Of a stretch of 64,000 nucleotides of DNA, positions 1 through 9,000 are shown in pieces. Within the stretch, counting starts at the first letter, position 1. The number at the start of each line of letters is the position of its first letter. The notes below the pieces were generated by a model that ran no database searches, was not told where the DNA came from, and saw only the letters and a list, made by a program, of their open reading frames with translations. The stretch is from Clostridia bacterium (lineage in GTDB: Bacteria; Bacillota; Clostridia; Oscillospirales; Acutalibacteraceae), in the NCBI GenBank assembly GCA_017407705.1, contig JAFQWA010000013.1:1-64000 (forward strand), given 5' to 3'. The translations under genes and the position numbers were made by a program.

Positions 1-1
1 C

Positions 2-421
2 TTAAACCGTAAAAAATTGGCGTCTATTGCCTTTTCTTCAAAGTGCAAAACCAATCTTTTAAATGAAATTACACATCCGTTTATAATGGAAAATATTAAG
101 GATAAAATAGATATGATAAGGCAGTCGAGCAAGTGCTGTGTGGTGCTGGACGCTCCTCAGCTTTTTGAAAGCGGCGCTGATAAAATTTGTCACTTAAAGG
201 TTGTTGTGACCGCCGAAAAAAGCCTTAGAAAAGCCCGTATTATGCAACGTGACGGCATTGACGAGGTCGCTGCAGACACCCGTCTTAACGCCGCTTTGGA
301 TGACGGCTTTTTCAGATCCAATGCCGATGTTATCATCGAAAACAACGGTGATATATCCTTACTTAAAGAGCAGGCTGATGAACTTATTTTGAAAATAAGA
401 AAGGCGGCGGATAATATTTGA
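2..421 (+). CDS. coaE: Dephospho-CoA kinase, C-terminal part (5' end outside window)
   Basis: Last step of coenzyme A synthesis: ATP-dependent phosphorylation of the 3'-hydroxyl of dephospho-CoA in the cytosol. The reading frame is open to the left edge, so only about the last 140 residues are seen. The visible part begins with the helix LNRKKLASIAF and continues to LNEITHPFI, both typical of the CoaE lid region, followed by the hydrophobic strand VVLDAPQLFESG (normally VxDxPLLFE), the VVVT strand and the RIMQRDGI arginine motif. The P-loop is upstream of the window. The stop overlaps the next start by 4 nt, suggesting translational coupling. Confidence 0.9.
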   Translation, partial: LNRKKLASIAFSSKCKTNLLNEITHPFIMENIKDKIDMIRQSSKCCVVLDAPQLFESGADKICHLKVVVTAEKSLRKARIMQRDGIDEVAADTRLNAALDDGFFRSNADVIIENNGDISLLKEQADELILKIRKAADNI

Positions 422-990
422 AAAAAATCATTAAATTAGTTTTTTCGGTTGCAGTAATTGCAATTTTAATATATCTTGGTTTACAGTCTTATAATAAAGT
501 TATGCGGTTTATTTATCCTATTGATTACACCGATTATGTGGAAGAATTCAGTTCTAAAAATAACCTTGATGAATATTTGGTATATTCGGTGATAAAATGT
601 GAAAGTTCGTTTAAACCCGAGGCTGTATCCTCTATCGGTGCTAAGGGACTTATGCAAATGACTCCTGACACCTTTGACTGGGTGAGAACCAAATACAAAG
701 ACGATGATGAGCTTACATCCGACGATCTGTTTAACCCGAAAGTGAGCATTGAGTACGGCACTTACCTTTTAAAAATGCACATTGAGGAGTTCGGCAGTGA
801 AAAAACCGCACTGGCTGCTTATCACGCAGGCAGAACTGCAGTGAAAGACTGGCTGAGCAACCCTGAATATTCGTCGGACGGTAAAAATCTTGATAAAATC
901 CCCTATGAAGATACAAGTGATTATGTAAACCGAGTTTTAAACACCAAAGAAACATATATTAAGATATACGGAGGTACTGAAAATGAGTGA
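418..990 (+). CDS. Membrane-anchored lytic transglycosylase (SLT domain)
   Basis: Cleaves the MurNAc-GlcNAc bond of peptidoglycan. 190 residues: an N-terminal hydrophobic anchor (about residues 4-24), then a soluble SLT domain on the outer face. The catalytic glutamate is E62 in the motif CESSF, followed by GAKGLMQMTPDT (residues 74-85) and AYHAG (134-138; most homologues read AYNAG). YVNRVL near residue 170 closes the fold. The TTG start overlaps the coaE stop, and the ribosome-binding site is weak, so translation is probably coupled to coaE. The pairing of coaE with a small Slt protein is common in Clostridia. Confidence 0.88.
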   Translation: MKKIIKLVFSVAVIAILIYLGLQSYNKVMRFIYPIDYTDYVEEFSSKNNLDEYLVYSVIKCESSFKPEAVSSIGAKGLMQMTPDTFDWVRTKYKDDDELTSDDLFNPKVSIEYGTYLLKMHIEEFGSEKTALAAYHAGRTAVKDWLSNPEYSSDGKNLDKIPYEDTSDYVNRVLNTKETYIKIYGGTENE

Positions 991-2380
991 AAAAACACAG
1001 GCAGAGTTGCTGAGTGAGCAGCTGTTTGCCAATGAGAAAAACGCCTATTTTGAGGCAACACAGCAGGACATTGACCTGGCATATAAATTCTGCGAAAAAT
1101 ATACCGATTTTCTTAACAAAAGCAAAACTGAGCGTCTTTTTGCCGCTAACACCATTGAGTTGGCAAAGGCAAACGGATTTACAGAGTTTTGCCCCAACAA
1201 AAAGTACAGTGCAGGAGATAAAGTATACGTGCTCCACCGCAATAAAGCAGTTATACTCTGCGTTATAGGTAAAGAGCCTATTGAGAAGGGTGTGCGTATT
1301 GCCGCCGCTCATATTGACTCTCCCCGAATTGACTTAAAGCCCAATCCCTTATATGAAGCTGAGGGACTTGGCTATTTCAAAACCCACTATTACGGCGGTA
1401 TCAAGAAATATCAGTGGCCCACTATTCCCCTCTGCCTTTACGGTGTTATCGTTAAGTCAGACGGTGAAAAGGTTGAGGTAAGTGTTGGCGATAAACCCAC
1501 CGACCCCAAATTCGTTATTACCGACCTGCTTCCTCACTTGGCTGTTGAGCAGTCTAAACGCACTCTTAACGAGGGTATTAAGGGTGAAGAGCTTAACATT
1601 CTTATCGGTTCACGTCCTTTTAACGACGATAAGGCAAGTCAGGCAGTTAAATTAAACCTGATGAAGCTGTTTAACGAGAAATACGGCATTGTGGAAAGCG
1701 ATTTTCAGTCTGCTGAGTTGGAGTTTGTTCCCGCATTTGAGGCTTGTGACATCGGCTTTGATCGCTCACTTATCGGCGGCTACGGTCACGATGACCGTGT
1801 TTGTGCTTATCCTGCAGTTATGGCTGCACTTAACACAAACGCCCCTGAGAAGACTGTTGTCACAGTGCTGGCAGATAAAGAAGAGGTTGGCTCTGACGGT
1901 AACACAGGCTTGTGTTCTGCTTTTATGGCAAACTTCTTTAACGACCTTGCAAAGCAGCAAGGCACCGAAGGATACATCGTTTTAAGAAATTCCCAGTGCT
2001 TGTCTGCTGACGTTAACGTGGCTTACGACCCCACCTTCTCTGACGTTACCGAGAAAAACAACACCGCCTTTATCAACAAAGGCGTTTGCATTACCAAATA
2101 CACCGGCGCAAGAGGTAAGTCCGGCACATCTGACGCTTCTGCCGAGTATATGGGCTTTATCCGTAAGCTGCTCATTGATAACAAGGTAGTGTGGCAGACC
2201 GGTGAGCTTGGTAAGGTGGATGCAGGCGGCGGCGGTACAGTTGCTATGTTTATTGCAAACTTAGACGTTGACACCATCGACCTTGGTGTTCCCGTACTTT
2301 CAATGCACGCACCCTTTGAGGTGGTTTCAAAAATGGACGTGTATATGGCATACCGTGCATTTTACGTTTTCTTCAACTAA
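983..2380 (+). CDS. M18 family aminopeptidase
   Basis: Cytosolic dinuclear-zinc aminopeptidase removing N-terminal residues from peptides. 465 residues, full length for bacterial M18 proteins. Visible metal-site motifs in order: AAHIDSPRIDLKP (H110), GGYGHDDRVCAYP (Asp ligand), DKEEVGSDGNTG (general base and ligand glutamates), and MHAPFEVVSKMD near the C terminus (last His ligand). The ATG is preceded by GGAGG at 970-974 and lies inside the end of the transglycosylase gene (8-nt overlap), indicating one transcript with coaE and slt. Which residue it prefers (acidic, as in DapE-like aspartyl aminopeptidases, or neutral) cannot be read from sequence. Confidence 0.92.
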   Translation: MSEKTQAELLSEQLFANEKNAYFEATQQDIDLAYKFCEKYTDFLNKSKTERLFAANTIELAKANGFTEFCPNKKYSAGDKVYVLHRNKAVILCVIGKEPIEKGVRIAAAHIDSPRIDLKPNPLYEAEGLGYFKTHYYGGIKKYQWPTIPLCLYGVIVKSDGEKVEVSVGDKPTDPKFVITDLLPHLAVEQSKRTLNEGIKGEELNILIGSRPFNDDKASQAVKLNLMKLFNEKYGIVESDFQSAELEFVPAFEACDIGFDRSLIGGYGHDDRVCAYPAVMAALNTNAPEKTVVTVLADKEEVGSDGNTGLCSAFMANFFNDLAKQQGTEGYIVLRNSQCLSADVNVAYDPTFSDVTEKNNTAFINKGVCITKYTGARGKSGTSDASAEYMGFIRKLLIDNKVVWQTGELGKVDAGGGGTVAMFIANLDVDTIDLGVPVLSMHAPFEVVSKMDVYMAYRAFYVFFN

Positions 2381-2393
2381 ATATATAATAAAC

Positions 2394-2438
2394 TTCGTCT
2401 CCTTTGCATATATTTTTACAAAACACAAAGGGGACGAA
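2394..2438 (+). promoter_or_regulatory. Hairpin occluding the ribosome-binding site of the DUF4830 gene
   Basis: TTCGTCTCCTTTG (2394-2406) can pair with CAAAGGGGACGAA (2426-2438), 13 bp with a single G-U pair and a 19-nt loop. The 3' arm contains the Shine-Dalgarno AAAGGGGA for the ATG at 2443. No T-run follows the stem, so it does not look like a terminator. Translational control is inferred from the layout. Confidence 0.6.
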
Positions 2439-2442
2439 AATT

Positions 2443-2940
2443 ATGATCAGTTTTACTGCAAAGATAACAAAAAAGAGGATATTTGTTGCCGCTTTGATTA
2501 TTTTGATACCTATATGTATTTTGGCCTCTTACGTTACTGCCGCTGAGCAAAATCAGGGCTACAGCTTTTCCAGAGTCGGCGGCACCACCAATGAAAGAAT
2601 TGCTTTTTTAGCTCAGTTCGGGTGGGAGGTTGAAGGCTCCTCCGAAACCGTGAAGGATACGATTATTCCCGCCCAGTTTGACGATGTTTACGAGCCCTAT
2701 AACCTTATCCAAACCAATCAGGGCTTTGACCTTACCCCTTACAAGGGCAAAACGGTCAAGCTTTACAGCTTAAAGGTTATCAACTACCCCGAAAACAGCG
2801 AGTATGTTTACGCTACTCTCTTAGTGTATGACAACACTGTTATCGGCGGTGACATTCATTCCACCAGTATGGACGGATTTATGCACGGATTTAATTTAAC
2901 CGGCACGGGACTGAGTATGGGGCAACTTAAAACTAATTAA
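2443..2940 (+). CDS. Secreted or membrane-anchored DUF4830 protein
   Basis: Function unknown. 165 residues from the ATG at 2443, chosen because AAAGGGGA sits 8 nt ahead; a TTG at 2404 in frame has no binding site. Residues about 8-30 form a positively charged, hydrophobic N terminus (KKRIF then a VAALIILIPICILA core) ending in AAE, a signal peptide or anchor. The rest resembles the DUF4830 domain of Clostridia: NERIAFLAQFGWEV, IPAQFDDVYEPYN, QGFDLTPYKGK and VIGGDIHS are recognisable. It sits 15 nt before the pseudouridine synthase gene but behind an RBS-covering hairpin, so its expression may be separately controlled. Confidence 0.75.
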   Translation: MISFTAKITKKRIFVAALIILIPICILASYVTAAEQNQGYSFSRVGGTTNERIAFLAQFGWEVEGSSETVKDTIIPAQFDDVYEPYNLIQTNQGFDLTPYKGKTVKLYSLKVINYPENSEYVYATLLVYDNTVIGGDIHSTSMDGFMHGFNLTGTGLSMGQLKTN

Positions 2941-2955
2941 GACGGTGAAAGGTTT

Positions 2956-3678
2956 ATGGCTGTTGAAAGATTAGACAAGCTTATATCAAAAATATTGAAT
3001 ATCTCACGAAACGACGCTAAGTTGCTTATTAAAAAAGGTAACGTTAAAATAGACGGTGAGATAATCAAAAAAAGCGATATTAAGTGTGATACTGAAAAAA
3101 ATCAAATTTTTGTGAATGATACTGCCTGTTTTTACAAACAATACAGATATATTATGATGCACAAGCCTTCAGGAGTGGTCTGCTCTACTGATGACAGTGA
3201 CGTTAACGTTATTGACATTTTACCCGATGACTTAAAATGTTCCGGTCTGTTCCCTGGGGGCCGACTGGACAAGGACACCACCGGACTGCTGATAATCACT
3301 AACGACGGTGTTTTTGCTCACAAGGTCATCTCCCCTAACAAAAACCTGATAAAACGCTATTTAGCGGATTTGGCTGAGCCTCTTGACGATGATGCGATCA
3401 ACACTCTCACATCACCTATGACTTTGGCAGACGGCACTGTGGTAAAACCTGCACAGATCAAAGTGCTCAGCGATGATAAAATGCAGATCGAAATTGGTAT
3501 CGGCGAAGGTAAGTATCATCAGGTAAAACGAATGCTGGGCGCTGTTAATAACAGAGTGGTATCGTTGCACCGACAAAGCATCGGCTCACTTTCATTGGAC
3601 AGTTCACTGAGTGTGGGAGAATGCCGTGAACTTACTCAATCTGAGTTGGATGAACTATTGCAAAATAGTGACATTTAA
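2956..3678 (+). CDS. rsuA: RsuA-family 16S rRNA pseudouridine synthase
   Basis: Converts a uridine of 16S rRNA (position 516 in E. coli for RsuA) to pseudouridine; the exact target here is inferred from the family. 240 residues: an S4 RNA-binding domain (about residues 1-55, VERLDKLISKILNISR), a linker ending in MMHKPSGVV, and the catalytic domain with GRLDKDTTGLLI, whose aspartate D105 is the nucleophile. KYHQVKRML and VVSLHRQSIG are conserved C-terminal motifs. RBS GAAAGG lies ahead of the ATG. The last 15 nt of the gene belong to a 16-nt sequence repeated in the leader of the next gene. Confidence 0.9.
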   Translation: MAVERLDKLISKILNISRNDAKLLIKKGNVKIDGEIIKKSDIKCDTEKNQIFVNDTACFYKQYRYIMMHKPSGVVCSTDDSDVNVIDILPDDLKCSGLFPGGRLDKDTTGLLIITNDGVFAHKVISPNKNLIKRYLADLAEPLDDDAINTLTSPMTLADGTVVKPAQIKVLSDDKMQIEIGIGEGKYHQVKRMLGAVNNRVVSLHRQSIGSLSLDSSLSVGECRELTQSELDELLQNSDI

Positions 3679-3805
3679 TCAATCGTTCATAATTTGTGCA
3701 CTTTTTATACCAAACCAGCTGTTTTTTGATTTTTTTTGTAAAATTTATGATTGTTATAGTAATATTGACTAAACTGAGATTTGCATATTTGGGCATTTAG
3801 ATTTA

Positions 3806-3834
3806 TTGCATTTTTGTGAATTTTATGGTATCAT
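3806..3834 (+). promoter_or_regulatory. Sigma-A type promoter of the sugar ABC ATPase gene
   Basis: TTGCAT (3806-3811), 17-nt spacer, TATCAT (3829-3834), with TATG directly upstream of the -10 (the Gram-positive TRTG element). Transcription would begin near 3841, leaving a leader of about 50 nt. Confidence 0.6.
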
Positions 3835-3846
3835 TATTACAGTAAT

Positions 3847-3872
3847 TTGGTCAATTGCAAAATAGTGACCAA
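3847..3872 (+). promoter_or_regulatory. Palindrome in the msmX leader (operator or 5' stem-loop)
   Basis: TTGGTCA (3847-3853) and TGACCAA (3866-3872) are perfect 7-bp arms around 12 nt. The element begins within a few bases of the predicted transcript start and ends 6 nt before the AGGAGG ribosome-binding site (3879-3884). It could be a repressor operator or a 5' mRNA hairpin. Its loop carries a 16-nt sequence also found at 3657-3672. Confidence 0.55.
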
Positions 3873-3892
3873 AAAATAGGAGGATTTAATCT

Positions 3893-5035
3893 ATGGCAAG
3901 CTTATCTCTTAAAGGTATTTACAAGAAATACCCCGGCGGCGTTATAGCTGTTTCAGATTTCAACCTTGAAATCAAAGATAAGGAATTTATTATTTTCGTT
4001 GGTCCGTCAGGTTGCGGTAAATCAACAACACTTCGTATGATCGCAGGTCTTGAAGAAATTTCAGACGGTGAATTATACATAGGTGACCGTCTTGTTAACG
4101 ACGTTGCACCTAAGGATCGTGATATCGCCATGGTTTTCCAGAACTATGCGCTTTATCCTCATATGTCAGTTTTCGAGAACATGGCTTTCGGACTTAAGCT
4201 CCGTAAAACTCCTAAGGATGAGATCAAACGTCGTGTTGACGAAGCTGCAAGAATTCTCGATATCGCTCACTTGCTTGATAGAAAGCCTAAGGCTTTGTCA
4301 GGTGGTCAGCGTCAGCGTGTTGCTTTGGGTCGTGCTATCGTTCGTGAGCCCCAGGTATTCTTGCTTGACGAGCCTCTTTCAAACCTTGATGCTAAGCTTC
4401 GTGCACAGATGCGTACCGAGCTTACTAAACTCCATCAGAGACTGGGAACAACCTTTATCTACGTTACTCATGACCAGACAGAGGCTATGACAATGGCTGA
4501 CAGAATCTGCGTTATGAAAGACGGTTTCATCCAGCAGGTTGATACTCCTCAGCATCTTTACGATATGCCTTGCAATATGTTCGTTGCAGGATTTATCGGT
4601 ACTCCCCAGATGAACTTTGTTGACAGCAAGATTATCAAAAAGGGTGACGATTTCTATGTTGAGTTCGGCTCTGAAGATACAAAACGTCGTGAGGGCGTAA
4701 AATTCCAGATCAAGCTTCCCGAAAGCAAGAATCCGAAGGGTATTTTGGAGCAGTATGTTGATAAGGAAGTTATCATGGGTATCCGTCCTGAGCATATCCA
4801 CGATGAGCCCAAGCTCATTGAAGAGTTCCCCGACGGTGTTGTTGAGGCTAACGTTGAAGTTACCGAGCTTATGGGTGCTGAAACTTACCTCTACCTCAAC
4901 TGCGAAACTCATAACCTTATCGCTCGTGTTGATCCCTCTACAACCGCTAAGACCGGTGATACAATTAAGATCACTATGGAACCCGGTAAGATCCACCTCT
5001 TCGATAAGGATACAGAGCAGGCTATCGCTCACTAA
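3893..5035 (+). CDS. msmX: MsmX/UgpC-like multi-sugar ABC transporter ATPase
   Basis: ATP-hydrolysing subunit that powers carbohydrate ABC importers; in Firmicutes one MsmX often serves many transporters. 380 residues. Walker [10 protein letters not shown] at about 37-45, Q-loop [19 protein letters not shown], signature [14 protein letters not shown], Walker [17 protein letters not shown], and the H-loop histidine in [11 protein letters not shown]. The C-terminal third (GIRPEHI, ETYLYLN, PGKIHLF) is the MalK-type TOBE/OB regulatory domain. No permease or binding protein lies next to it, which fits a shared, orphan ATPase. It has its own promoter, a palindromic leader and a strong terminator, so it is monocistronic. 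Confidence 0.93.
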   Translation: MASLSLKGIYKKYPGGVIAVSDFNLEIKDKEFIIFVGPSGCGKSTTLRMIAGLEEISDGELYIGDRLVNDVAPKDRDIAMVFQNYALYPHMSVFENMAFGLKLRKTPKDEIKRRVDEAARILDIAHLLDRKPKALSGGQRQRVALGRAIVREPQVFLLDEPLSNLDAKLRAQMRTELTKLHQRLGTTFIYVTHDQTEAMTMADRICVMKDGFIQQVDTPQHLYDMPCNMFVAGFIGTPQMNFVDSKIIKKGDDFYVEFGSEDTKRREGVKFQIKLPESKNPKGILEQYVDKEVIMGIRPEHIHDEPKLIEEFPDGVVEANVEVTELMGAETYLYLNCETHNLIARVDPSTTAKTGDTIKITMEPGKIHLFDKDTEQAIAH

Positions 5036-5049
5036 TCAAAACTTTAAAA

Positions 5050-5076
5050 GGCAGGAGAAAATCTCCTGCCTTTTTT
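5050..5076 (+). terminator. Rho-independent terminator of msmX
   Basis: GGCAGGAGA (5050-5058) pairs with TCTCCTGCC (5062-5070) around AAA, followed by six T. A very stable 9-bp stem 15 nt after the stop codon. Confidence 0.92.
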
Positions 5077-5077
5077 G

Positions 5078-5106
5078 TTGTCTTTTTAAGCACTATATTG
5101 TATAAT
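5078..5106 (+). promoter_or_regulatory. Promoter of the YdcF-like gene
   Basis: TTGTCT (5078-5083), 17-nt spacer, perfect TATAAT (5101-5106). It begins directly after the msmX terminator, giving a leader of roughly 25 nt before the GTG start. Confidence 0.65.
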
Positions 5107-5137
5107 TAAATATAACTTACATAAGGGGTGTGTTGCT

Positions 5138-5893
5138 GTGAAGATCGGACGTTTAAGAAAAGCTGTTGCTATCATACTGGCGTTACTTATTATCATATTT
5201 ATGATGCCGATCTTTATGGGCATTTTACATATTGGAATGATATATCCTACCCTACTGTTTTTACTGCTTTTATTTATTGATCTGTTCCCTCAAAAATTCA
5301 AATTACTGTTTAATTGCAAACTGAAAATATTAACCTGGATAATTACTGTGGGAATAAGCCTGGGTGTTGTTTTAACCTCTGTGGTGTTGATAACTATGGG
5401 CGTTTACGCCGCAAAACCACCTGAGAAAAACGCCACCGTTATTGTTTTGGGCTGTCAGGTAAGAGGCTCAACGCCCAGTAAAATGCTGTATGACCGTATG
5501 AACGCTGCTTTGAAATATCTTAATGAAAATCCCGATTCAGCTTGTGTTGCATCGGGCGGTCAGGGTGAAAATGAGGACATCAGTGAGGCACAGGCAATTT
5601 ACAATTACCTAACAGAAAACGGCATCGAATCATCAAGGATATATTTAGAGGATAAATCTGTCAGGACCTCTGAAAATATTTCCTTTTCAGCTAAAGTTAT
5701 TAAAGACAACAACTTAAGCAAAAACGTGGTTATCGCATCGGATAATTTTCATCAGCTAAGGTCGTCTATCTTCGCTGAGAAAAACGGATTATCGGCAACT
5801 CCTTTAGGCTGTCCTACCTTCCCTACTCTGGTGGCTCCATATTGGACAAGAGAGGTTTTGGCGGTAATAAAAGCAGTCATTTTAGGATATTAA
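5138..5893 (+). CDS. YdcF-like (DUF218) membrane protein
   Basis: 251 residues. The GTG start follows AAGGGG at 5123-5128. The first 90 residues hold three hydrophobic segments (about 9-30, 33-52 and 65-90), after which a DUF218 domain begins with ATVIVLGCQVRGSTPSKML and contains ASGGQGENEDISEAQ (acidic motif) and VVIASDNFHQLRS. The family includes SanA/ElyC-like proteins linked to envelope biogenesis in E. coli, and soluble YdcF binds S-adenosylmethionine; the role here is not established. It has its own promoter and no evident operon partner. Confidence 0.82.
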   Translation: MKIGRLRKAVAIILALLIIIFMMPIFMGILHIGMIYPTLLFLLLLFIDLFPQKFKLLFNCKLKILTWIITVGISLGVVLTSVVLITMGVYAAKPPEKNATVIVLGCQVRGSTPSKMLYDRMNAALKYLNENPDSACVASGGQGENEDISEAQAIYNYLTENGIESSRIYLEDKSVRTSENISFSAKVIKDNNLSKNVVIASDNFHQLRSSIFAEKNGLSATPLGCPTFPTLVAPYWTREVLAVIKAVILGY

Positions 5894-5959
5894 GTAAATT
5901 TATAGTGAAAGTTACCAATTATAAGCCTATAAATTCAAACTCTTTTACATTATTGCTAT

Positions 5960-5988
5960 TTGAAAATTGGGTAGATTTGTGGTAAAAT
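5960..5988 (+). promoter_or_regulatory. Promoter of purL
   Basis: TTGAAA (5960-5965), 17-nt spacer, TAAAAT (5983-5988), with TGTG one base upstream of the -10. The leader to the start codon is only about 25 nt, which leaves no room for a purine riboswitch. Confidence 0.62.
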
Positions 5989-6019
5989 AAAACTACATAA
6001 AATTAATGAGGTGGAAAGC

Positions 6020-9000
6020 TTGGTTAGACGTTTATTTGTTGAAAAGAAAAAGGGCTTCGATATTGAAGCTCAGCACATTTTGAGTGACCTTGTTGACAGC
6101 TTGGGACTTGATAAAAATCTCGAAATAAGACTGTTCAACCGTTACGACATTGACGGGCTCAGCAACGATGAATTTGACAGAGCAAAGGTTACTGTTTTCT
6201 CGGAGCCTAATGTTGACAATACTTATGTTGACTATCTCCCTCTCACAAAGGATTGGGTTTATTTTTCTATGGAGTATCTGCCCGGTCAGTACGATCAGCG
6301 TGCCGACTCAGCCGCTCAGTGCGTACAGCTGCAAAATCAGAGTGAGCGTCCGCAGGTTGTTACCGCTAAGGTTGTTGCTTTTAAAGGCGATATGACTCTT
6401 ACTACTCTTGAAAAGGTTAAGGCTTATCTTGTAAACCCCGTTGAGTCAAGAATTGCATCAGATGCAAAGCCCTTAAACCTTGATCTGTCTGCAGATGTTC
6501 CTGCTGACATTAAAGTGGTTGAAGGCTTTACCCAGATGAACGATATTGAAATCTATCAGTATCACAAATCTATGGGCTTCGCTATGACCACTGAGGATCT
6601 TTGCTTCTGCAGAGATTATTTCAAAAAATGCGAGCGTGACCCCTTTGTAACCGAGCTTAAAGTTATTGATACATATTGGTCTGACCACTGCCGTCATACC
6701 ACCTTCTCCACTATCTTAAAGAATATCGAAATTGCTGATTGCCCCTTAAATCAGCCTATCAAAGCCACTTTAGACGAGTACTTTGCTGCAAGACAAGAGG
6801 TTTACGGCGATAAAGACAAGCCTGTTACTCTTATGGATATTGCTACAATGGGTGCCCGTTTGCTGAAAAAACGTGGTATGCTTAACAGCCTTGATGAGTC
6901 TGACGAGATCAACGCTTGTTCCATTCAGGTGCCTGTTGACGTTAACGGCGTTGTGGAGCAGTGGCTGGTTCAGTTTAAAAACGAAACCCATAACCACCCC
7001 ACCGAGATCGAACCCTTCGGTGGCGCTGCTACTTGTCTTGGCGGTGCTATCCGTGATCCCCTTTCAGGCAGAGCTTACGTTTATCAGGCAATGCGTGTTA
7101 CAGGTAGCGGTGATCCCACTGTTGCTTTTAAAGACACTATGCCCGGCAAACTGCCCCAGAAAAAGATCACCACAGGTGCTGCTCACGGTTACTCCTCTTA
7201 CGGTAACCAGATCGGTCTTTCTACCGGTCAGGTAGCTGAGATCTATCACAGCGGTTATGTGGCAAAGCGTATGGAGATCGGTGCTGTTGTTGGTGCTTCT
7301 CCCAAATCAAACGTTTACCGTGGCGTACCTGCTGACGGTTATATAATCGTATTGCTTGGCGGCCGTACCGGTCGTGACGGTTGCGGCGGTGCTACCGGTT
7401 CCTCTAAAGCACACGACTCTAAGTCTATCGAGACCTGCGGCGCTGAGGTTCAGAAAGGTAATCCCCCTACCGAGCGTAAAATTCAGCGTTTGTTCAGAAA
7501 CCCCGAAGTTTCTACCCTTATCAAGCGTTGTAACGACTTTGGTGCGGGTGGCGTTTGCGTTGCTATCGGTGAGTTGGCTGACGGTCTTATCATCGACCTT
7601 GACCGTGTTCCCAAAAAGTATGACGGTTTGGACGGTACTGAGCTTGCTATTTCCGAGTCACAGGAGCGTATGGCTGTTGTGCTGAATAAAGATGACGTTG
7701 ATAAATTCATCGCTCTTTCTGAGGATGAAAACCTTGAAGCAACTCCCGTTGCTGTTGTTACCGAAAAGCCCGTTTTGAAGATGCTGTGGAGAGGCAAAGA
7801 GATTGTTAAGCTCCACCGTGAATTCCTTAATACCAACGGTGTTACCGGTAATGCAAACGTGTTCATTTCCCCCGTTAACGAAGCAAACGACTATCGCAAC
7901 GCTGTTCCTGAGTGCCTTAAAGACCTTTCTGTTGCTCAGGCTTTTGTTAAGAACCTTAACCGTTTGGAGGTTGCTTCACAGAAGGGCTTGTCTGAAAGAT
8001 TTGACTCCTCTATCGGTGCTTCTACTGTGCTTATGCCTTTCGGCGGTAAGCATCAGATGACTCCCGAAGAGGCTATGGTTGCAAAAATTCCTATGCTTGG
8101 CGGTGAAACAGATACTGTTACCGTTATGAGCTACGGTTATAACCCCTGCGTTACCGAGGAAAGCCCCTACCACGGCTCTGCTTTCGCTGTTATGGAAAGC
8201 TTGTCTAAGATCGCCGCTGTGGGTGCTAACCCCTTGAACGTTCACCTTACCTTCCAGGAATATTTTGAGCGTCTTAATGCTGTTCCTTCAAGATGGGGCA
8301 AGCCTGCCGCTGCATTGCTTGGCGCTTTTGCTGCACAGATCGGTATGGGCGTTGCATCTATCGGCGGTAAGGACTCTATGTCCGGCTCCTTTAACGAGTT
8401 GGACGTTCCTCCCACACTGGTTTCCTTTGCTCTTGCAATTTCTAAAGCAAGTGAAACTCTTAGTGCCGCTCTTAAAAAGCCCGGCAGCACATTGTTGCTT
8501 ATTCCTATGCCTGTTATCACCAAAACCAGAATGCCTGATTTTGATAAAGCAAGAGTTATGTACCGTCAGCTGCACTACCTCACTCAGAGTGGTAAAGTAC
8601 TTGCAGCAGGCGTTGTAAAAGAAGGCGGTATTGCCGCTGCTGTTGCTAAGATGGCATTTGGTAACGGATATGGTGTTGACTTTGCAACTGAAGATAAACA
8701 GCTCTTGTTCGCACCTATGACTGCATCTATCGTTGTTGAAACTGAAAATCCCAACGCTTTTGCAGGTATGGACACAGTTGTTATCGGTACCGTTAACGAT
8801 ACTGCCAAATTCACCTTTGGCGAGATCGAAATTGATATGGATACCGCACTTAAGTCATACACAAGCAAGTTAGAGGGTGTGTTCCCCACCGATGCAGGTG
8901 TTACTGCTCCTATGGCAGATATTCCCCTTTACAGCGAACACTCATCTCTTGCTCCCGCTATTAAGATTGCAAAACCCCGTGTATTTATCCCTGCATTCCC

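Noticed and set aside
4379-5032. 217-codon open frame antisense to msmX
   Set aside because: A by-product of the codon bias of the real gene on the other strand; no RBS and no family resemblance.
6011-6019. GTG at 6011 as the purL start
   Set aside because: It lies within the AGGTGG that serves the TTG at 6020, and family proteins begin VRRLFVEKK-like.
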